A DNA stretch of 64,000 nt from an uncultured Collinsella sp. (lineage in GTDB: Bacteria > Actinomycetota > Coriobacteriia > Coriobacteriales > Coriobacteriaceae), in NCBI GenBank assembly GCA_900540935.1, contig UQHW01000002.1:49498-113497 (forward strand), in the 5' to 3' direction. The first letter of the stretch is position 1. Every line of letters begins with the position of its first letter. A program made the translations under genes and the position numbers. The notes under the pieces were generated by a model. That model was not told where the DNA came from. It made no database searches and saw nothing but the letters and a program-made list of their open reading frames with translations. Shown here in pieces: positions 1 to 8,862 of this stretch.

Positions 1-683
1 ACCGCGAGACCCTGTACGGCAAGTACGTCTTCAAGTACCACCCCGACTACAAGGACGTCTCCCTGTACTTCCGCCGCGACTGCCAGTTCCACACCGAGGG
101 CGGCGACGTGCTGAACATCAACGAGAAGACCCTCGCCGTCGGCATCTCCCAGCGCACCCAGGCCGCCGCGATCGACGTCATGGCCCAGAACATCTTCTGG
201 AACTCCGACTCCAAGGTCGAGCGCATCCTGGCCTTCGACATCCCGGTCTCGCGCGCCTTCATGCACCTCGACACGGTCTTCACCCAGATCGACGTCGATA
301 AGTTCACGATCCACCCCGCCATCATGGGCACCCTGCGCGTCTACGAGCTGACCGCCGGCAAGAACCCGGGCGACGTGAACATCCGCCTGATCGAGGACAC
401 CCTCGAGCACGTCCTGGAGGACGCCACCGGCGTCGACCAGGTCAAGCTGATCCCCTGCGGCGGCGGCGACCCGATCGCGGCCTCCCGCGAGCAGTGGAAC
501 GACGGCTCCAACACCCTGTGCGTCGAGCCCGGCAAGATCTGCGTCTACGCCCGCAACACCGTCACCAACGACGTGCTGTACAAGGAGGGCCTGGACCTTC
601 TCGTCGTGCCCTCCGCCGAGCTCTCCCGCGGCCGCGGCGGCCCGCGCTGCATGAGCATGCCCTTCTGGCGCGAGGACCTCTAA
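1..683 (+). CDS. arcA: Arginine deiminase, C-terminal part (gene begins before the window)
   Basis: The first enzyme of the arginine deiminase pathway, which hydrolyses arginine to citrulline and ammonia in the cytoplasm. The reading frame is open from base 3 and ends at TAA 681-683, giving 226 residues, a little over half of the roughly 410 usual for the family. Family motifs are visible: EGGDV (about 97-111), MHLDT (261-275) with the catalytic His and Asp, and near the end PRCMSMP with the nucleophilic Cys. Nearly every codon ends in C, a stronger bias than in any other gene here, which suggests very high expression. arcB follows after 106 bases on the same strand. The identity is secure; only the N-terminus is missing, because of the window edge. 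Confidence 0.96.
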   Translation, partial: RETLYGKYVFKYHPDYKDVSLYFRRDCQFHTEGGDVLNINEKTLAVGISQRTQAAAIDVMAQNIFWNSDSKVERILAFDIPVSRAFMHLDTVFTQIDVDKFTIHPAIMGTLRVYELTAGKNPGDVNIRLIEDTLEHVLEDATGVDQVKLIPCGGGDPIAASREQWNDGSNTLCVEPGKICVYARNTVTNDVLYKEGLDLLVVPSAELSRGRGGPRCMSMPFWREDL

Positions 684-696
684 GGTCTTTCCGTTT

Positions 697-725
697 CCGG
701 TGCGGTCCCCCTACAACCGCACCGG
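697..725 (+). other. Intergenic hairpin between arcA and arcB
   Basis: A perfect 10-bp inverted repeat (697-706 with 716-725) and a 9-base loop, followed by a second small palindrome at 730-744 (GCCCGT / ACGGGC). No T-run follows, so it is more likely an RNA processing or stability element, or a partial terminator, than a full stop to arcA transcription. Confidence 0.5.
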
Positions 726-789
726 CTTCGCCCGTTAAACGGGCACCACTAATACTTACGTAATTCATTTCTTCGAAAGGAATCAAACC

Positions 790-1785
790 ATGGGTGTTAA
801 CCTTTCCGGCCGTAGCTTCCTCAAGCTTCTCGACCTCACCACCGAGGAGATCGAGTACCTGCTCAAGCTCTCCAAGAACTTCAAGGATATGAAGCGCGCT
901 GGCGTTCCGCACCGCTATCTCGAGGGCAAGAACATCGTTCTGCTCTTCCAGAAGACCTCTACTCGTACCCGCTGCGCCTTCGAGGTCGGCGGCATGGATC
1001 TGGGCATGGGCGTCACCTACCTCGATCCGGGTTCGTCGCAGATGGGCAAGAAGGAGTCCATCGAGGACACTGCCCGCGTTCTCGGCCGCATGTATGACGG
1101 CATCGAGTTCCGTGGCTTTGCCCAGGACGACGTCGAGGAGCTCGCTGCTAAGTCCGGCGTGCCCGTGTGGAACGGCCTGACCACCGAGTGGCACCCCACC
1201 CAGATGCTCGCCGACATCCTGACCGTCCAGGAGAACTTCAACTACGACATCAAGGGCAAGACCCTCGTCTTCATGGGCGACTGCAAGAACAATGTCGCTC
1301 GCTCCCTCATGGTCGTCTGCTCCAAGCTCGGCATGAACTTCGTGGCCTGCGGCCCCGAGGAGTGCATGCCCGCTGACGACGTCATCGAGGCCTGCAAGCC
1401 CATCGCCGAGGCTAACGGCTGCACCATCAAGCTGACCACCGACGTCAAGGACGGCGTCACCGGTGCCGACGTTATCTACACCGACGTGTGGGTCTCCATG
1501 GGCGAGCCCGACGAGGTCTGGGCCGAGCGCATCGCTCAGCTCACCCCGTATCGTGTCACCTCCGAGGTCATGGCTATGGCCAACCCGGGTGCCATCTTCC
1601 TGCACTGCCTGCCCAGCTTCCACGACACCAACACCACCATTGGCGCCGAGAAGTGCGAGCAGTTCGGCATCACCGAGCAGGAGGTCACCGACGAGGTCTT
1701 CGAGAGCCCCGCTTCCAAGGTCTTCGACGAGGCCGAGAACCGCATGCACACCATCAAGGCTGTCATGTACGCCACGCTCAAGTAA
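790..1785 (+). CDS. arcB: Ornithine carbamoyltransferase, catabolic
   Basis: Phosphorolyses citrulline to ornithine and carbamoyl phosphate, the second step of the arginine deiminase pathway. The 331-residue length is typical. The carbamoyl-phosphate motif STRTR is at residues 57-61, HPTQ at 135-138 and the ornithine-site motif HCLP at 272-275. The ATG is preceded by GAAAGGA at a good distance. The position behind arcA supports a catabolic role; an anabolic argF is chemically the same family and cannot be excluded by sequence alone. A strong terminator follows directly. No carbamate kinase gene (arcC) is found in the window, so the ATP-yielding step must be encoded elsewhere, perhaps upstream of arcA. 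Confidence 0.96.
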   Translation: MGVNLSGRSFLKLLDLTTEEIEYLLKLSKNFKDMKRAGVPHRYLEGKNIVLLFQKTSTRTRCAFEVGGMDLGMGVTYLDPGSSQMGKKESIEDTARVLGRMYDGIEFRGFAQDDVEELAAKSGVPVWNGLTTEWHPTQMLADILTVQENFNYDIKGKTLVFMGDCKNNVARSLMVVCSKLGMNFVACGPEECMPADDVIEACKPIAEANGCTIKLTTDVKDGVTGADVIYTDVWVSMGEPDEVWAERIAQLTPYRVTSEVMAMANPGAIFLHCLPSFHDTNTTIGAEKCEQFGITEQEVTDEVFESPASKVFDEAENRMHTIKAVMYATLK

Positions 1786-1800
1786 GAGCATCTAGCATCT

Positions 1801-1838
1801 CGCTCGGGGTGTATTGCTGCACACCCCGAGCGGTTTTA
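1801..1838 (+). terminator. Rho-independent terminator after arcB
   Basis: A perfect 12-bp stem (1801-1812 with 1821-1832) with an 8-base loop, followed by GTTTTATC. It lies 15 bases after the arcB stop and separates arcAB from the carrier gene, which would then be read by readthrough or from its own promoter. Confidence 0.85.
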
Positions 1839-1932
1839 TCTGGTAATAATCTCGCATCAAGCGGCAGGCACGGCACGGAAGAGCCGCTTCTGGCGAGATC
1901 AGTAAATGATTTATGAAGGGGGGATGAGAACT

Positions 1933-3411
1933 ATGACTGAGACCGCTAAGAAAAAGCGCGGTATGCCTTCATCGTTCACCATTCTTCTTGCTCTGCTGGC
2001 AATTGTCGCAGTGATTACCGTTATCGTCTCCGGCACGTCCGGCGGCGCGGTTACTGCCGCCCGTCTGAGCGATTTCTGCACCGCCCCGATTAAGGGCTTC
2101 GCTGACGCTCTGCCCGTCTGCCTCTTCGTTATGATCCTGGGCGGCTTCCTCGGTATGATGACCGAGACCGGCGCCCTGGACAACGGCATCGCCGTTCTGG
2201 TGCAGAAGCTTAAGGGCAACGAGATTATGCTCATTCCCGTGCTGATGCTCATCTTCTCCCTCGGTGGTACCACCTATGGTATGTGCGAGGAGACCGTTCC
2301 CTTCTACGCCCTGCTCGCCGCTACCATGATGGCCGCTGGCTTCGACCCCATGGTCGGTGCCGCTACCGTCCTGCTCGGCGCTGGCTGCGGCTGCCTGGGC
2401 TCCACGGTTAACCCGTTCGCCGTCGGCGCTGCCGTCGACGCTCTGACCGGCGTTGGCATTGAGGTCAACCAGTCCATCATCATCGGCCTCGGTGCCGTCC
2501 TGTGGATTGTCACTACCGCTATGTCCATCTTCTTCGTGATGAACTATGCCAAGAAGGTCAAGGCTGACAAGGGTTCCACCATCCTGTCGATGCAGGAGCT
2601 CAAGGACGCCGAAGAGGCTCACGGCAAGGCTGCTTCCGAGGTCCACAAGGAGGTCAAGCTCACCGGTCGTCAGAAGGGTGTTCTGATCGCCTTCGCCTTC
2701 ACCTTCGTCGTCATGATCGTCGGCTTCATTCCGCTGGCCGACCTCAACGAGGGCGTCGCCAACTTCTTCGACGCTGGCGCTGTCTACGACGCCGACGGTA
2801 ACGCCGTCGTCCAGGGCTGGTCTGCCCTGATCACCGGCCTGCCCATTGGCCAGTGGTACTTCGACGAGGCTTCCACCTGGTTCTTCCTCATGGCCGTCCT
2901 GATCGGTATCATCGGTGGCCTGTCCGAGAAGCAGATCGTTAACACCTTCATCACCGGCGCTGCCGACATGATGTCCGTTGTTCTCGTCATCGCCCTCGCC
3001 CGTGGTATCTCCGTCCTCATGGCTAACACCGGCCTCGATGTCTTCGTCCTCGACGCTGCCGCCAATGCCCTGGCTGGCCTGTCCGGCGTGATCTTCGCTC
3101 CCATGAGCTTCCTGGTCTACTTCGGCCTGTCCTTCCTGATCCCCTCGACCTCCGGTATGGCCACCGTCTCCATGCCCATCATGGGACCGCTGGCTGTTAA
3201 GCTCGGCTTCTCGCCTGAGGTCATGGTCATGATCTTCTCCGCCGCCATCGGTGTCGTGAACCTATTCACCCCGACCTCCGGCGCCATCATGGGCGGTCTC
3301 GCCCTGGCCAAGATCGAGTGGACGACCTGGCTCAAGTTTGCCCTTAAGCTCATCGTCGCGCTCTCCGTCGTCTGCGCCATCATCCTGACCGTCGCCTGCG
3401 TGTTGATCTAA
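1933..3411 (+). CDS. YfcC/DcuC-type membrane carrier, probable arginine/ornithine exchanger
   Basis: A 492-residue polytopic membrane protein of the C4-dicarboxylate anaerobic carrier (YfcC/ArcD-like) family, with about 12 hydrophobic segments, the first at residues 15-35. Members beside arcAB in other bacteria act as arginine:ornithine antiporters, so that function is inferred from context; the family also includes dicarboxylate and peptide-related carriers. The start was chosen at ATG 1933 because the purine run GAAGGGGGG (1915-1923) lies 9 bases before it. ATG 1906 lies upstream of that site and ATG 1924 is too close to it. The codon bias matches arcB. Three hairpins follow the stop. Confidence 0.85.
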   Translation: MTETAKKKRGMPSSFTILLALLAIVAVITVIVSGTSGGAVTAARLSDFCTAPIKGFADALPVCLFVMILGGFLGMMTETGALDNGIAVLVQKLKGNEIMLIPVLMLIFSLGGTTYGMCEETVPFYALLAATMMAAGFDPMVGAATVLLGAGCGCLGSTVNPFAVGAAVDALTGVGIEVNQSIIIGLGAVLWIVTTAMSIFFVMNYAKKVKADKGSTILSMQELKDAEEAHGKAASEVHKEVKLTGRQKGVLIAFAFTFVVMIVGFIPLADLNEGVANFFDAGAVYDADGNAVVQGWSALITGLPIGQWYFDEASTWFFLMAVLIGIIGGLSEKQIVNTFITGAADMMSVVLVIALARGISVLMANTGLDVFVLDAAANALAGLSGVIFAPMSFLVYFGLSFLIPSTSGMATVSMPIMGPLAVKLGFSPEVMVMIFSAAIGVVNLFTPTSGAIMGGLALAKIEWTTWLKFALKLIVALSVVCAIILTVACVLI

Positions 3412-3512
3412 GTACCCAACGGGTACCCCACGGAAACCTTGACGATCCTGTAGAGGATCACCTGGTCATCGTCTGTCCGGCGGGGTAAACCCACCGGTAG
3501 ACTCCTACCTTT

Positions 3513-3547
3513 AGCCCCCTTCCGTTCCGTGCGCGGGAGGGGGCGCT
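3513..3547 (+). terminator. Possible terminator after the carrier gene
   Basis: A GCCCCC/GGGGGC stem (3514-3519 with 3539-3544) with flanking partial pairing. No proper T-run follows. A second perfect hairpin sits just downstream (3553-3564 with 3568-3579, loop TAC). Confidence 0.45.
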
Positions 3548-3621
3548 CTCATGTTGCGCGGTTCTACGAACCGCGCAACCAGTCGACGCTGCGCACCGCC
3601 CAGAACGACAATTTGTCATTC

Positions 3622-3664
3622 AAAAGGCAAGGCATGACCAGAAGGTCTATGCCTTGCCTTTTTC
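3622..3664 (+). terminator. Long hairpin with GGCATGACC core, terminator-like
   Basis: A 14-bp perfect outer stem (3622-3635 with 3649-3662) flanked by A and T runs encloses an inner GACC-AGAA-GGTC stem-loop with one bulged T. The A-run/T-run flanks would allow termination in both directions. The same bulged core (GGCAT-GACC-NNAA-GGTC-N-ATGCC) recurs at 58310-58334 behind rnpB, so it is a dispersed element as well. Confidence 0.65.
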
Positions 3665-3921
3665 ATGCCAACTTGTACGTTCTGGACGTCGCTCGCTGAC
3701 TTATGCTCAACCTGCGACGTTCCCCTTGTTGGTGCAGGGGGAAGCTTGCTCGCTCTGGTGCCCGTTCGCTGGCTTCAGCTCTGCCTGCGACGTTTTTGTT
3801 GTTGGTGCTGAGTGACTTGTTCCCCGTTCTAAACGAGCTGCCCCGGGTCCCCGGTGGTTGTGGTGAGCGTGTTTGGTTGGTGCCTGTTGATGGTCTGGGT
3901 ATCGGGGAGGGCGGGCTCCGT
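3665..3921. repeat. Gene-free stretch with 25-nt imperfect direct repeat
   Basis: The gap between the carrier gene and the DUF1846 gene is about 550 bases. Apart from the hairpins listed, its clearest structure is a pair of 25-base segments at 3711-3735 and 3784-3808 that share the first ten bases (CCTGCGACGT) and the last eight (TTGGTGC with a preceding T), differing in the middle. No credible ORF with a ribosome site is present. Confidence 0.5.
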
Positions 3922-3927
3922 TATAAT
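3922..3927 (+). promoter_or_regulatory. Perfect -10 hexamer upstream of DUF1846 gene
   Basis: TATAAT lies 39 bases before the chosen start codon. No convincing -35 hexamer is found 16-18 bases upstream, so this is a partial promoter call. Confidence 0.4.
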
Positions 3928-3966
3928 CGCCTAGAACATTAAATGGAAACGGGACGGGAGCCATAT

Positions 3967-5448
3967 ATGCGCCAGGGTTTCGACAACGCGAAGTATATCG
4001 AGCTGCAGGCTGCTCACATTAAGGAGCGCATCTCGCAGTTTGGTGGCAAGCTCTATTTGGAGTTTGGCGGTAAGCTGTTCGATGACTATCATGCGAGCCG
4101 CGTGCTGCCGGGTTTTGAACCGGACAGCAAGTTCCGCATGCTCAAGAGCATCGCCGACGATGTCGAGGTTATCATCGCGATCAACGCAAACCACATCGAG
4201 AAAAACAAGGCTCGTGGTGACCTCGGCATTACCTATGACGAGGATGTGCTGCGCCTGGTTGACCTGTTCCGCGGCAACGGCTTTGCTGTCGCGGCTGTGG
4301 TCATCACCCAGTACGCCGGCCAGCCTGCTGCCGATGTGTTCCGCAACCGCCTGAACGCGCTCGGTATTCCCGCCAAGCTGCACTATCCCATCGAGGGGTA
4401 TCCGCACGATGTCGATCTGATCGTGTCCGACGATGGCTACGGCAAGAATGAGTTTGTCGAGACCACCCGACCGCTCGTCGTGGTCACTGCCCCCGGTCCT
4501 GGCTCGGGCAAGCTTGCCACTTGCCTCTCGCAGCTCTATCACGAGCACAAGCATGGCACGGCCGCCGGCTATGCCAAGTTCGAGACCTTCCCGGTCTGGA
4601 ACCTTCCCCTCACGCATCCGGTCAACATCGCCTACGAGGCGGCCACGGCGGACCTCGACGATGCCAATATCATCGACTCCTTCCACCTTGAGGCCTATAA
4701 CAAGACCACGGTCAACTACAACCGCGACGTCGAGGCCTTCCCGGTGGTCCGTGCTCTGATGGAAAAGATCCTGGGCAAGAGCCCCTACCAGAGTCCTACG
4801 GACATGGGCGTCAATATGGTCGGCTTTGCCATCACCGATGACGATGCCTGCCGCGACGCTTCCAAGATGGAGATCGTCCGCCGCTACTTTACCGCGGTCG
4901 AAAATGTGCGCCGTACCGGCGTGGGCGATGAGCAAGTCGACCGTCTCAAGATCATTATGAAGAAAGCCGGCATCGATAAGAACTACTCACCGGCGCGCTC
5001 GGCGGCCCTCACCAGGGAGCAGCTGACGGGTGGTCCCGTGGGTGCCATGGTTATGCCCGATGGCTCCGTGGTGACCGGCAAGACTTCCACGCGCCTGGGC
5101 GCTGCGAGCTCGCTCATCATGAATGCACTTAAGCATGTCTCGGGCGTCGACCTTGAGCTCGAGGTCATTAGCGATGAAGCGATCGAGCCCATCAGCAAGC
5201 TCAAGACGCATTTCCTGGGCAGCAAAAACCCGCGCCTCCACACCGACGAGACGCTTATGGCGCTGTCGATCACCTCGGCCACGAGTGAGACGGCCGCTCG
5301 CGTCCTTTCGGGCCTGGAGCAGCTGCGCGGTTGCGATGCCTTCTTTAGCGTGATTATCTCGCCGACGGACGAGACGGTACTGCGCAAACTGGGTATCAAC
5401 GTGTGCTGCGAGCCCAAGTTTGAGCGCCGCGGTTTCTTCCATCGCTAA
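3967..5448 (+). CDS. DUF1846 family protein
   Basis: A 493-residue cytoplasmic protein of the DUF1846 family, whose biochemical function is not established. The N-terminus, with the motif FGGKLYLEFGGKLFDDYHAS near residues 25-45, is diagnostic. The start is set at ATG 3967 behind ACGGGAG (spacer about 7) rather than the in-frame ATG 3943, because known members begin with a short M-x-x-GFDN segment just as here. It is monocistronic, with a -10 box upstream and a strong terminator downstream. Family membership is certain; no reaction should be assigned. Confidence 0.92.
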   Translation: MRQGFDNAKYIELQAAHIKERISQFGGKLYLEFGGKLFDDYHASRVLPGFEPDSKFRMLKSIADDVEVIIAINANHIEKNKARGDLGITYDEDVLRLVDLFRGNGFAVAAVVITQYAGQPAADVFRNRLNALGIPAKLHYPIEGYPHDVDLIVSDDGYGKNEFVETTRPLVVVTAPGPGSGKLATCLSQLYHEHKHGTAAGYAKFETFPVWNLPLTHPVNIAYEAATADLDDANIIDSFHLEAYNKTTVNYNRDVEAFPVVRALMEKILGKSPYQSPTDMGVNMVGFAITDDDACRDASKMEIVRRYFTAVENVRRTGVGDEQVDRLKIIMKKAGIDKNYSPARSAALTREQLTGGPVGAMVMPDGSVVTGKTSTRLGAASSLIMNALKHVSGVDLELEVISDEAIEPISKLKTHFLGSKNPRLHTDETLMALSITSATSETAARVLSGLEQLRGCDAFFSVIISPTDETVLRKLGINVCCEPKFERRGFFHR

Positions 5449-5482
5449 GTTTGAAGCACCGCGGTAATTGCATTGCATTTTG

Positions 5483-5515
5483 GCCGTATCGGGTTAGCGC
5501 CCGGTACGGCTTTTT
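5483..5515 (+). terminator. Rho-independent terminator after DUF1846 gene
   Basis: An 11-bp stem (5483-5493 with 5500-5510, one G-U pair), a 6-base loop and a run of five T. Confidence 0.9.
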
Positions 5516-5704
5516 GATCAATAAAGCGCCTATTTCGGCGAAAAATAGCTGTTTACCTGCCTAGAAACAATTTGAGCGGTATACAATAACCGTAACTGTT
5601 TCATCCTTAGCGGGATGCCGCATGATGGATATTACCTGCCATCGTGAGGTGTGTCGGTCGCGCACGGCGCGTTAGATGCTCGTGCTCGGTTTGAGGAGGC
5701 TGCT

Positions 5705-6043
5705 ATGGCGGGCAAGGGTCGTGCGAGTGTCAACGATATGAAGCGTGTCGAGGTGCTGGTGTTGATGGAGATCGACCAGCAAACCGAAGACAATGGCGGG
5801 CCGTATGGTTTCTCGCGCAAAACGCTTGCCGAGCGCGTGGGGGTTTCGCCGTATCGTGCCCGCGCCGCAATCGATCGCTTGGATTCCGAAGGCATGATTG
5901 ATGTCGTCTCGCGTTATAGCGACGACGGCGGTCAGCTTGCAAATGGCATTTGCCTCACCGAACGTGGCGAGTGGTATCTTGAGGGCGTCCGTACCGGCAT
6001 GCTCGTTCAAGAAATGCTTGAGGACGAGGTTGCTGATCGATAG
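5705..6043 (+). CDS. Small winged helix-turn-helix regulator
   Basis: A 112-residue protein. The central part (about residues 30-75), with the stretch SRKTLAERVGVSPYRARAAI, reads as a winged helix-turn-helix, followed by a possible wing and the segment LTERGEWYLEG that often precedes the last helix in MarR/PadR-like folds. The start is ATG 5705 because GAGGAGG ends 5 bases before it; an upstream GTG (5651) lacks such a site. TACAAT at 5582-5587 may be the -10 box. The gene stands alone with its own terminator, so its target is unknown. A DNA-binding regulator is the likely role; the subfamily is unresolved. Confidence 0.7.
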   Translation: MAGKGRASVNDMKRVEVLVLMEIDQQTEDNGGPYGFSRKTLAERVGVSPYRARAAIDRLDSEGMIDVVSRYSDDGGQLANGICLTERGEWYLEGVRTGMLVQEMLEDEVADR

Positions 6044-6067
6044 CAGCATGTAACCCTTGCCATAGCG

Positions 6068-6097
6068 ACGCCGCCTGGGAAACCGGGCGGCGTTTTG
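6068..6097 (+). terminator. Rho-independent terminator after the regulator
   Basis: An 11-bp stem (6068-6078 with 6083-6093, one G-U pair), a GAAA tetraloop and a TTTTGTTT tail. Confidence 0.9.
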
Positions 6098-6221
6098 TTT
6101 CAAGATTGAGAAATGCAATCGCACGCGAGAAAAATTGCGAACGGTCCGCGGCGCGAGTATTACAATGAAGACCCGTAAGATGTGGATAAACAACTTCTAC
6201 GGGAAGCGCAGGTAACTCAAT

Positions 6222-7883
6222 ATGACCAAGCATGTGTTCGTAACCGGTGGCGTGGTTTCGTCCCTGGGCAAGGGTATCACCGCGGCCTCGCTGGGCCGTC
6301 TGCTCAAGTCGCGTGGCTACAAAGTAACGATGCAGAAGGCCGATCCGTATCTGAACGTCGACCCCGGTACCATGAGCCCCTTCCAGCATGGTGAGGTCTT
6401 CGTTACCGAGGATGGTTACGAGTCCGACCTGGACCTGGGTCATTACGAGCGCTTTATTGATGAGAACCTGACCCGCGATTCCAACTTTACGACCGGCGCC
6501 ATCTATAAGAGCTTGATCGCCCGCGAGCGTCGCGGCGACTTTTTGGGCGGTACCGTGCAGGTGATTCCTCACGTCACCAATGCCATTAAGGACAAGTTCC
6601 GCCGCATCGAGGAGCAGACCGGCTCCGATGTAGTCATCACCGAGCTGGGCGGCACGATCGGCGACATCGAGTCCCAACCGTTTGTCGAGGCCATCCGTCA
6701 GTACCGCAAGGAGGCCGGCCCCGAGAACGTCTGCTACATCCACGTGTCGCTCGTTCCCTATATCGCCGCCGCCCACGAGGTCAAGACCAAGCCCACGCAG
6801 CATTCCGTCAAGGAGCTCCGCAGCTTTGGCATCCAGCCCGATATCATCGTGCTGCGCTCCGACCACCATATCGATGACGCTATCCGCGGAAAGATCGCAA
6901 GCTTCTGCGACGTCGACACCGATTGTGTCTTTACCAACGAGGACTGCGCGAGCATTTACGATGTTCCGCAGCTGCTTGCCGAGCAGGACTTTGACCTGCG
7001 CATTTGCGAGCGCTTGGGTCTGGACCCGCGTGAGCGCGACATGAGCGAGTGGAATGAGTTCCTGCGCAAACAGAATCACGCCAACCATCACGCCGACAAG
7101 GTGAAGATCGCCGTCGTGGGCAAGTACACGCAGCTGCCCGATGCGTACCTGTCGGTTATCGAGGCCCTGCACCATGCGGGCGTCTTCTACGATCGCCATG
7201 TGGACGTCCAGCTGGTCGACGGCGAGAGCCTCGACGAGCAGAATGTCTCCGAGGTTTTGGGCGACGCCTCGGGCATCCTGGTCCCCGGCGGCTTTGGCAA
7301 GCGCGCCCTGGAGGGCAAGATCCTCGCGGCCGAGTTTGCCCGTGAGCACAAGATTCCGTATCTGGGCATTTGCCTGGGTATGCAGGTGGCCGTGTGCGAG
7401 TTCGCCCGCAACGTCGTCGGCCTTGCCGGCGCCAGCTCCTCCGAGTTCGATCCGGACGGCCCGTTTAGCGTCATCGATCTGATGAGCTCGCAGGAGGACG
7501 TGACCGAGAAGGGCGGCACCATGCGCCTGGGCGCCTATCCGTGCAAGCTCGCCGCCGATACCCTTGCTCGCGAGGCATATGGCGAGGAGCTCGTCTACGA
7601 GCGTCACCGTCATCGCTTTGAGTTCAACAACGCCTTCCGTGACCAGCTCGAGGACGCCGGCTTGGTTATCTCGGGTCTGTCGCCCGACGAGCGCCTGGTC
7701 GAGATGGTCGAGCTGCCGCGCGACGTGCATCCGTGGTATGTGGCAACCCAGGCTCATCCCGAGTTCAAGAGCCGCCCGACCAACCCGCAGCCGCTGTTCC
7801 GCGAGTTCGTGCGCGCTTCGATCGGCCAGCACGAGGGTGTCGACCGTCTGCAGGTGACGCCCATGAACCTCGCTACGGACTAA
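6222..7883 (+). CDS. pyrG: CTP synthase
   Basis: Converts UTP to CTP using ATP and glutamine-derived ammonia, the last step of de novo pyrimidine nucleotide synthesis. The 553-residue length is normal. The N-terminal synthetase domain opens with the nucleotide-binding stretch GGVVSSLGKGI. The C-terminal class I glutamine amidotransferase domain has the nucleophile Cys384 in GICLGM and the His512/Glu514 pair in AHPEF. TACAAT at 6161-6166 may be a -10 box. The recombinase gene starts two bases after the stop, so the two are probably cotranscribed and translationally coupled. Confidence 0.98.
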   Translation: MTKHVFVTGGVVSSLGKGITAASLGRLLKSRGYKVTMQKADPYLNVDPGTMSPFQHGEVFVTEDGYESDLDLGHYERFIDENLTRDSNFTTGAIYKSLIARERRGDFLGGTVQVIPHVTNAIKDKFRRIEEQTGSDVVITELGGTIGDIESQPFVEAIRQYRKEAGPENVCYIHVSLVPYIAAAHEVKTKPTQHSVKELRSFGIQPDIIVLRSDHHIDDAIRGKIASFCDVDTDCVFTNEDCASIYDVPQLLAEQDFDLRICERLGLDPRERDMSEWNEFLRKQNHANHHADKVKIAVVGKYTQLPDAYLSVIEALHHAGVFYDRHVDVQLVDGESLDEQNVSEVLGDASGILVPGGFGKRALEGKILAAEFAREHKIPYLGICLGMQVAVCEFARNVVGLAGASSSEFDPDGPFSVIDLMSSQEDVTEKGGTMRLGAYPCKLAADTLAREAYGEELVYERHRHRFEFNNAFRDQLEDAGLVISGLSPDERLVEMVELPRDVHPWYVATQAHPEFKSRPTNPQPLFREFVRASIGQHEGVDRLQVTPMNLATD

Positions 7884-7885
7884 GG

Positions 7886-8827
7886 GTGCCGGCGAATAAG
7901 GAACATACCGAAGCTACTCCCTCGTCGCTCGCCGTGGCGGCGGGGGAGTATCTCGATTACCTCGCGGTCGAGCGGGGTTTGGCGCGCAACACGATTGCGG
8001 CCTACCGTCGTGACCTGACGACGTACTGCGCCTATCTGGAGCGGGCGGGTATTGTGTCTTTTGAAGAGGTGACCCGTCAGGTCGTGGAGGGCTTTGTCGC
8101 CGACCGTCGCGATGGGGGCTATTCCGATGCCTCGGTGGAGCGTGCGCTTGCGGCCGTGAAGGGCCTGCATGCCTTTTTGGTGCGCGATGGGGCTGTGGCC
8201 CAAAATCCAACGGCGGCGTTGCGCCTGCCTAAAAAGGCTGAGCGTTTGCCGGAGTATCTATCGGTGGAGGATGTCTCGGCGCTGCTCGATCAAGACTTCC
8301 CCGAGGGCGAGATGGGCTTGCGCGACCATGCCATCTTGGAAGTGCTCTACGGATGCGGCTTACGTGTGAGCGAGTTGGTGGGGCTCGATGTGGGCGATAT
8401 CCATATCGACGATGGCTTTGTGCTCGTTCGCGGTAAGGGCTCAAAGGAACGCCTGTCACCGCTGGTGGGAAGCGCGGCGCGAGCTCTGACGCTCTATGTA
8501 ACTGAGGGGCGTTCTCGCTTGGCGGTCCATGCCCGCGGAACCGAGACCTCGGCGGTCTTTTTAAATAAGAACGGCCGCCGTCTGTCGCGCCAGGGCATCC
8601 ATGCCATCTGTGAGCGCTACGGGCGCCAGGTGGGACTGGTGGGGCTCCATCCCCATACGCTGCGTCACTCCTTTGCCACCCATATGCTTGCGGGCGGCGC
8701 AGACCTCCGTGTGCTACAGGAGATCTTGGGGCATGCCGATATATCGACCACGCAGATCTACACGCATGTCGATCGTACGCAACTGACCGAGGTCTATCTG
8801 GCGGCGCACCCGCTGGCACATCGCTAG
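7886..8827 (+). CDS. xerD: Site-specific tyrosine recombinase, XerD/XerC type
   Basis: Resolves chromosome dimers at dif together with a partner recombinase. The protein has 313 residues: an N-terminal SAM-like core-binding domain (about 15-100) and a C-terminal catalytic domain with Arg160, Lys184, His257-x-x-Arg260, His283 and the nucleophile Tyr292 in TQIYTHV. The start is assigned to GTG 7886, two bases after pyrG, because a longer reading would lie inside pyrG and typical XerD proteins have only about ten residues before this region. No strong Shine-Dalgarno is present, consistent with coupling to pyrG. Some Coriobacteriia carry a single Xer protein, so XerD versus XerC is not settled. 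Confidence 0.9.
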   Translation: MPANKEHTEATPSSLAVAAGEYLDYLAVERGLARNTIAAYRRDLTTYCAYLERAGIVSFEEVTRQVVEGFVADRRDGGYSDASVERALAAVKGLHAFLVRDGAVAQNPTAALRLPKKAERLPEYLSVEDVSALLDQDFPEGEMGLRDHAILEVLYGCGLRVSELVGLDVGDIHIDDGFVLVRGKGSKERLSPLVGSAARALTLYVTEGRSRLAVHARGTETSAVFLNKNGRRLSRQGIHAICERYGRQVGLVGLHPHTLRHSFATHMLAGGADLRVLQEILGHADISTTQIYTHVDRTQLTEVYLAAHPLAHR

Positions 8828-8862
8828 CACCTCGCTGACCTGCATATTTATAAATATTAAAG

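Noticed and set aside
562..1791. 409-residue ORF on the minus strand opposite arcB
   Set aside because: It is antisense to a clear ornithine carbamoyltransferase gene. Long antisense frames arise from C-ending codon bias. There is no ribosome site and the sequence is low-complexity.
7733..7885. Xer recombinase starting inside pyrG
   Set aside because: The extra 51 residues are a frame-shifted reading of the pyrG end and do not match the Xer N-terminus.
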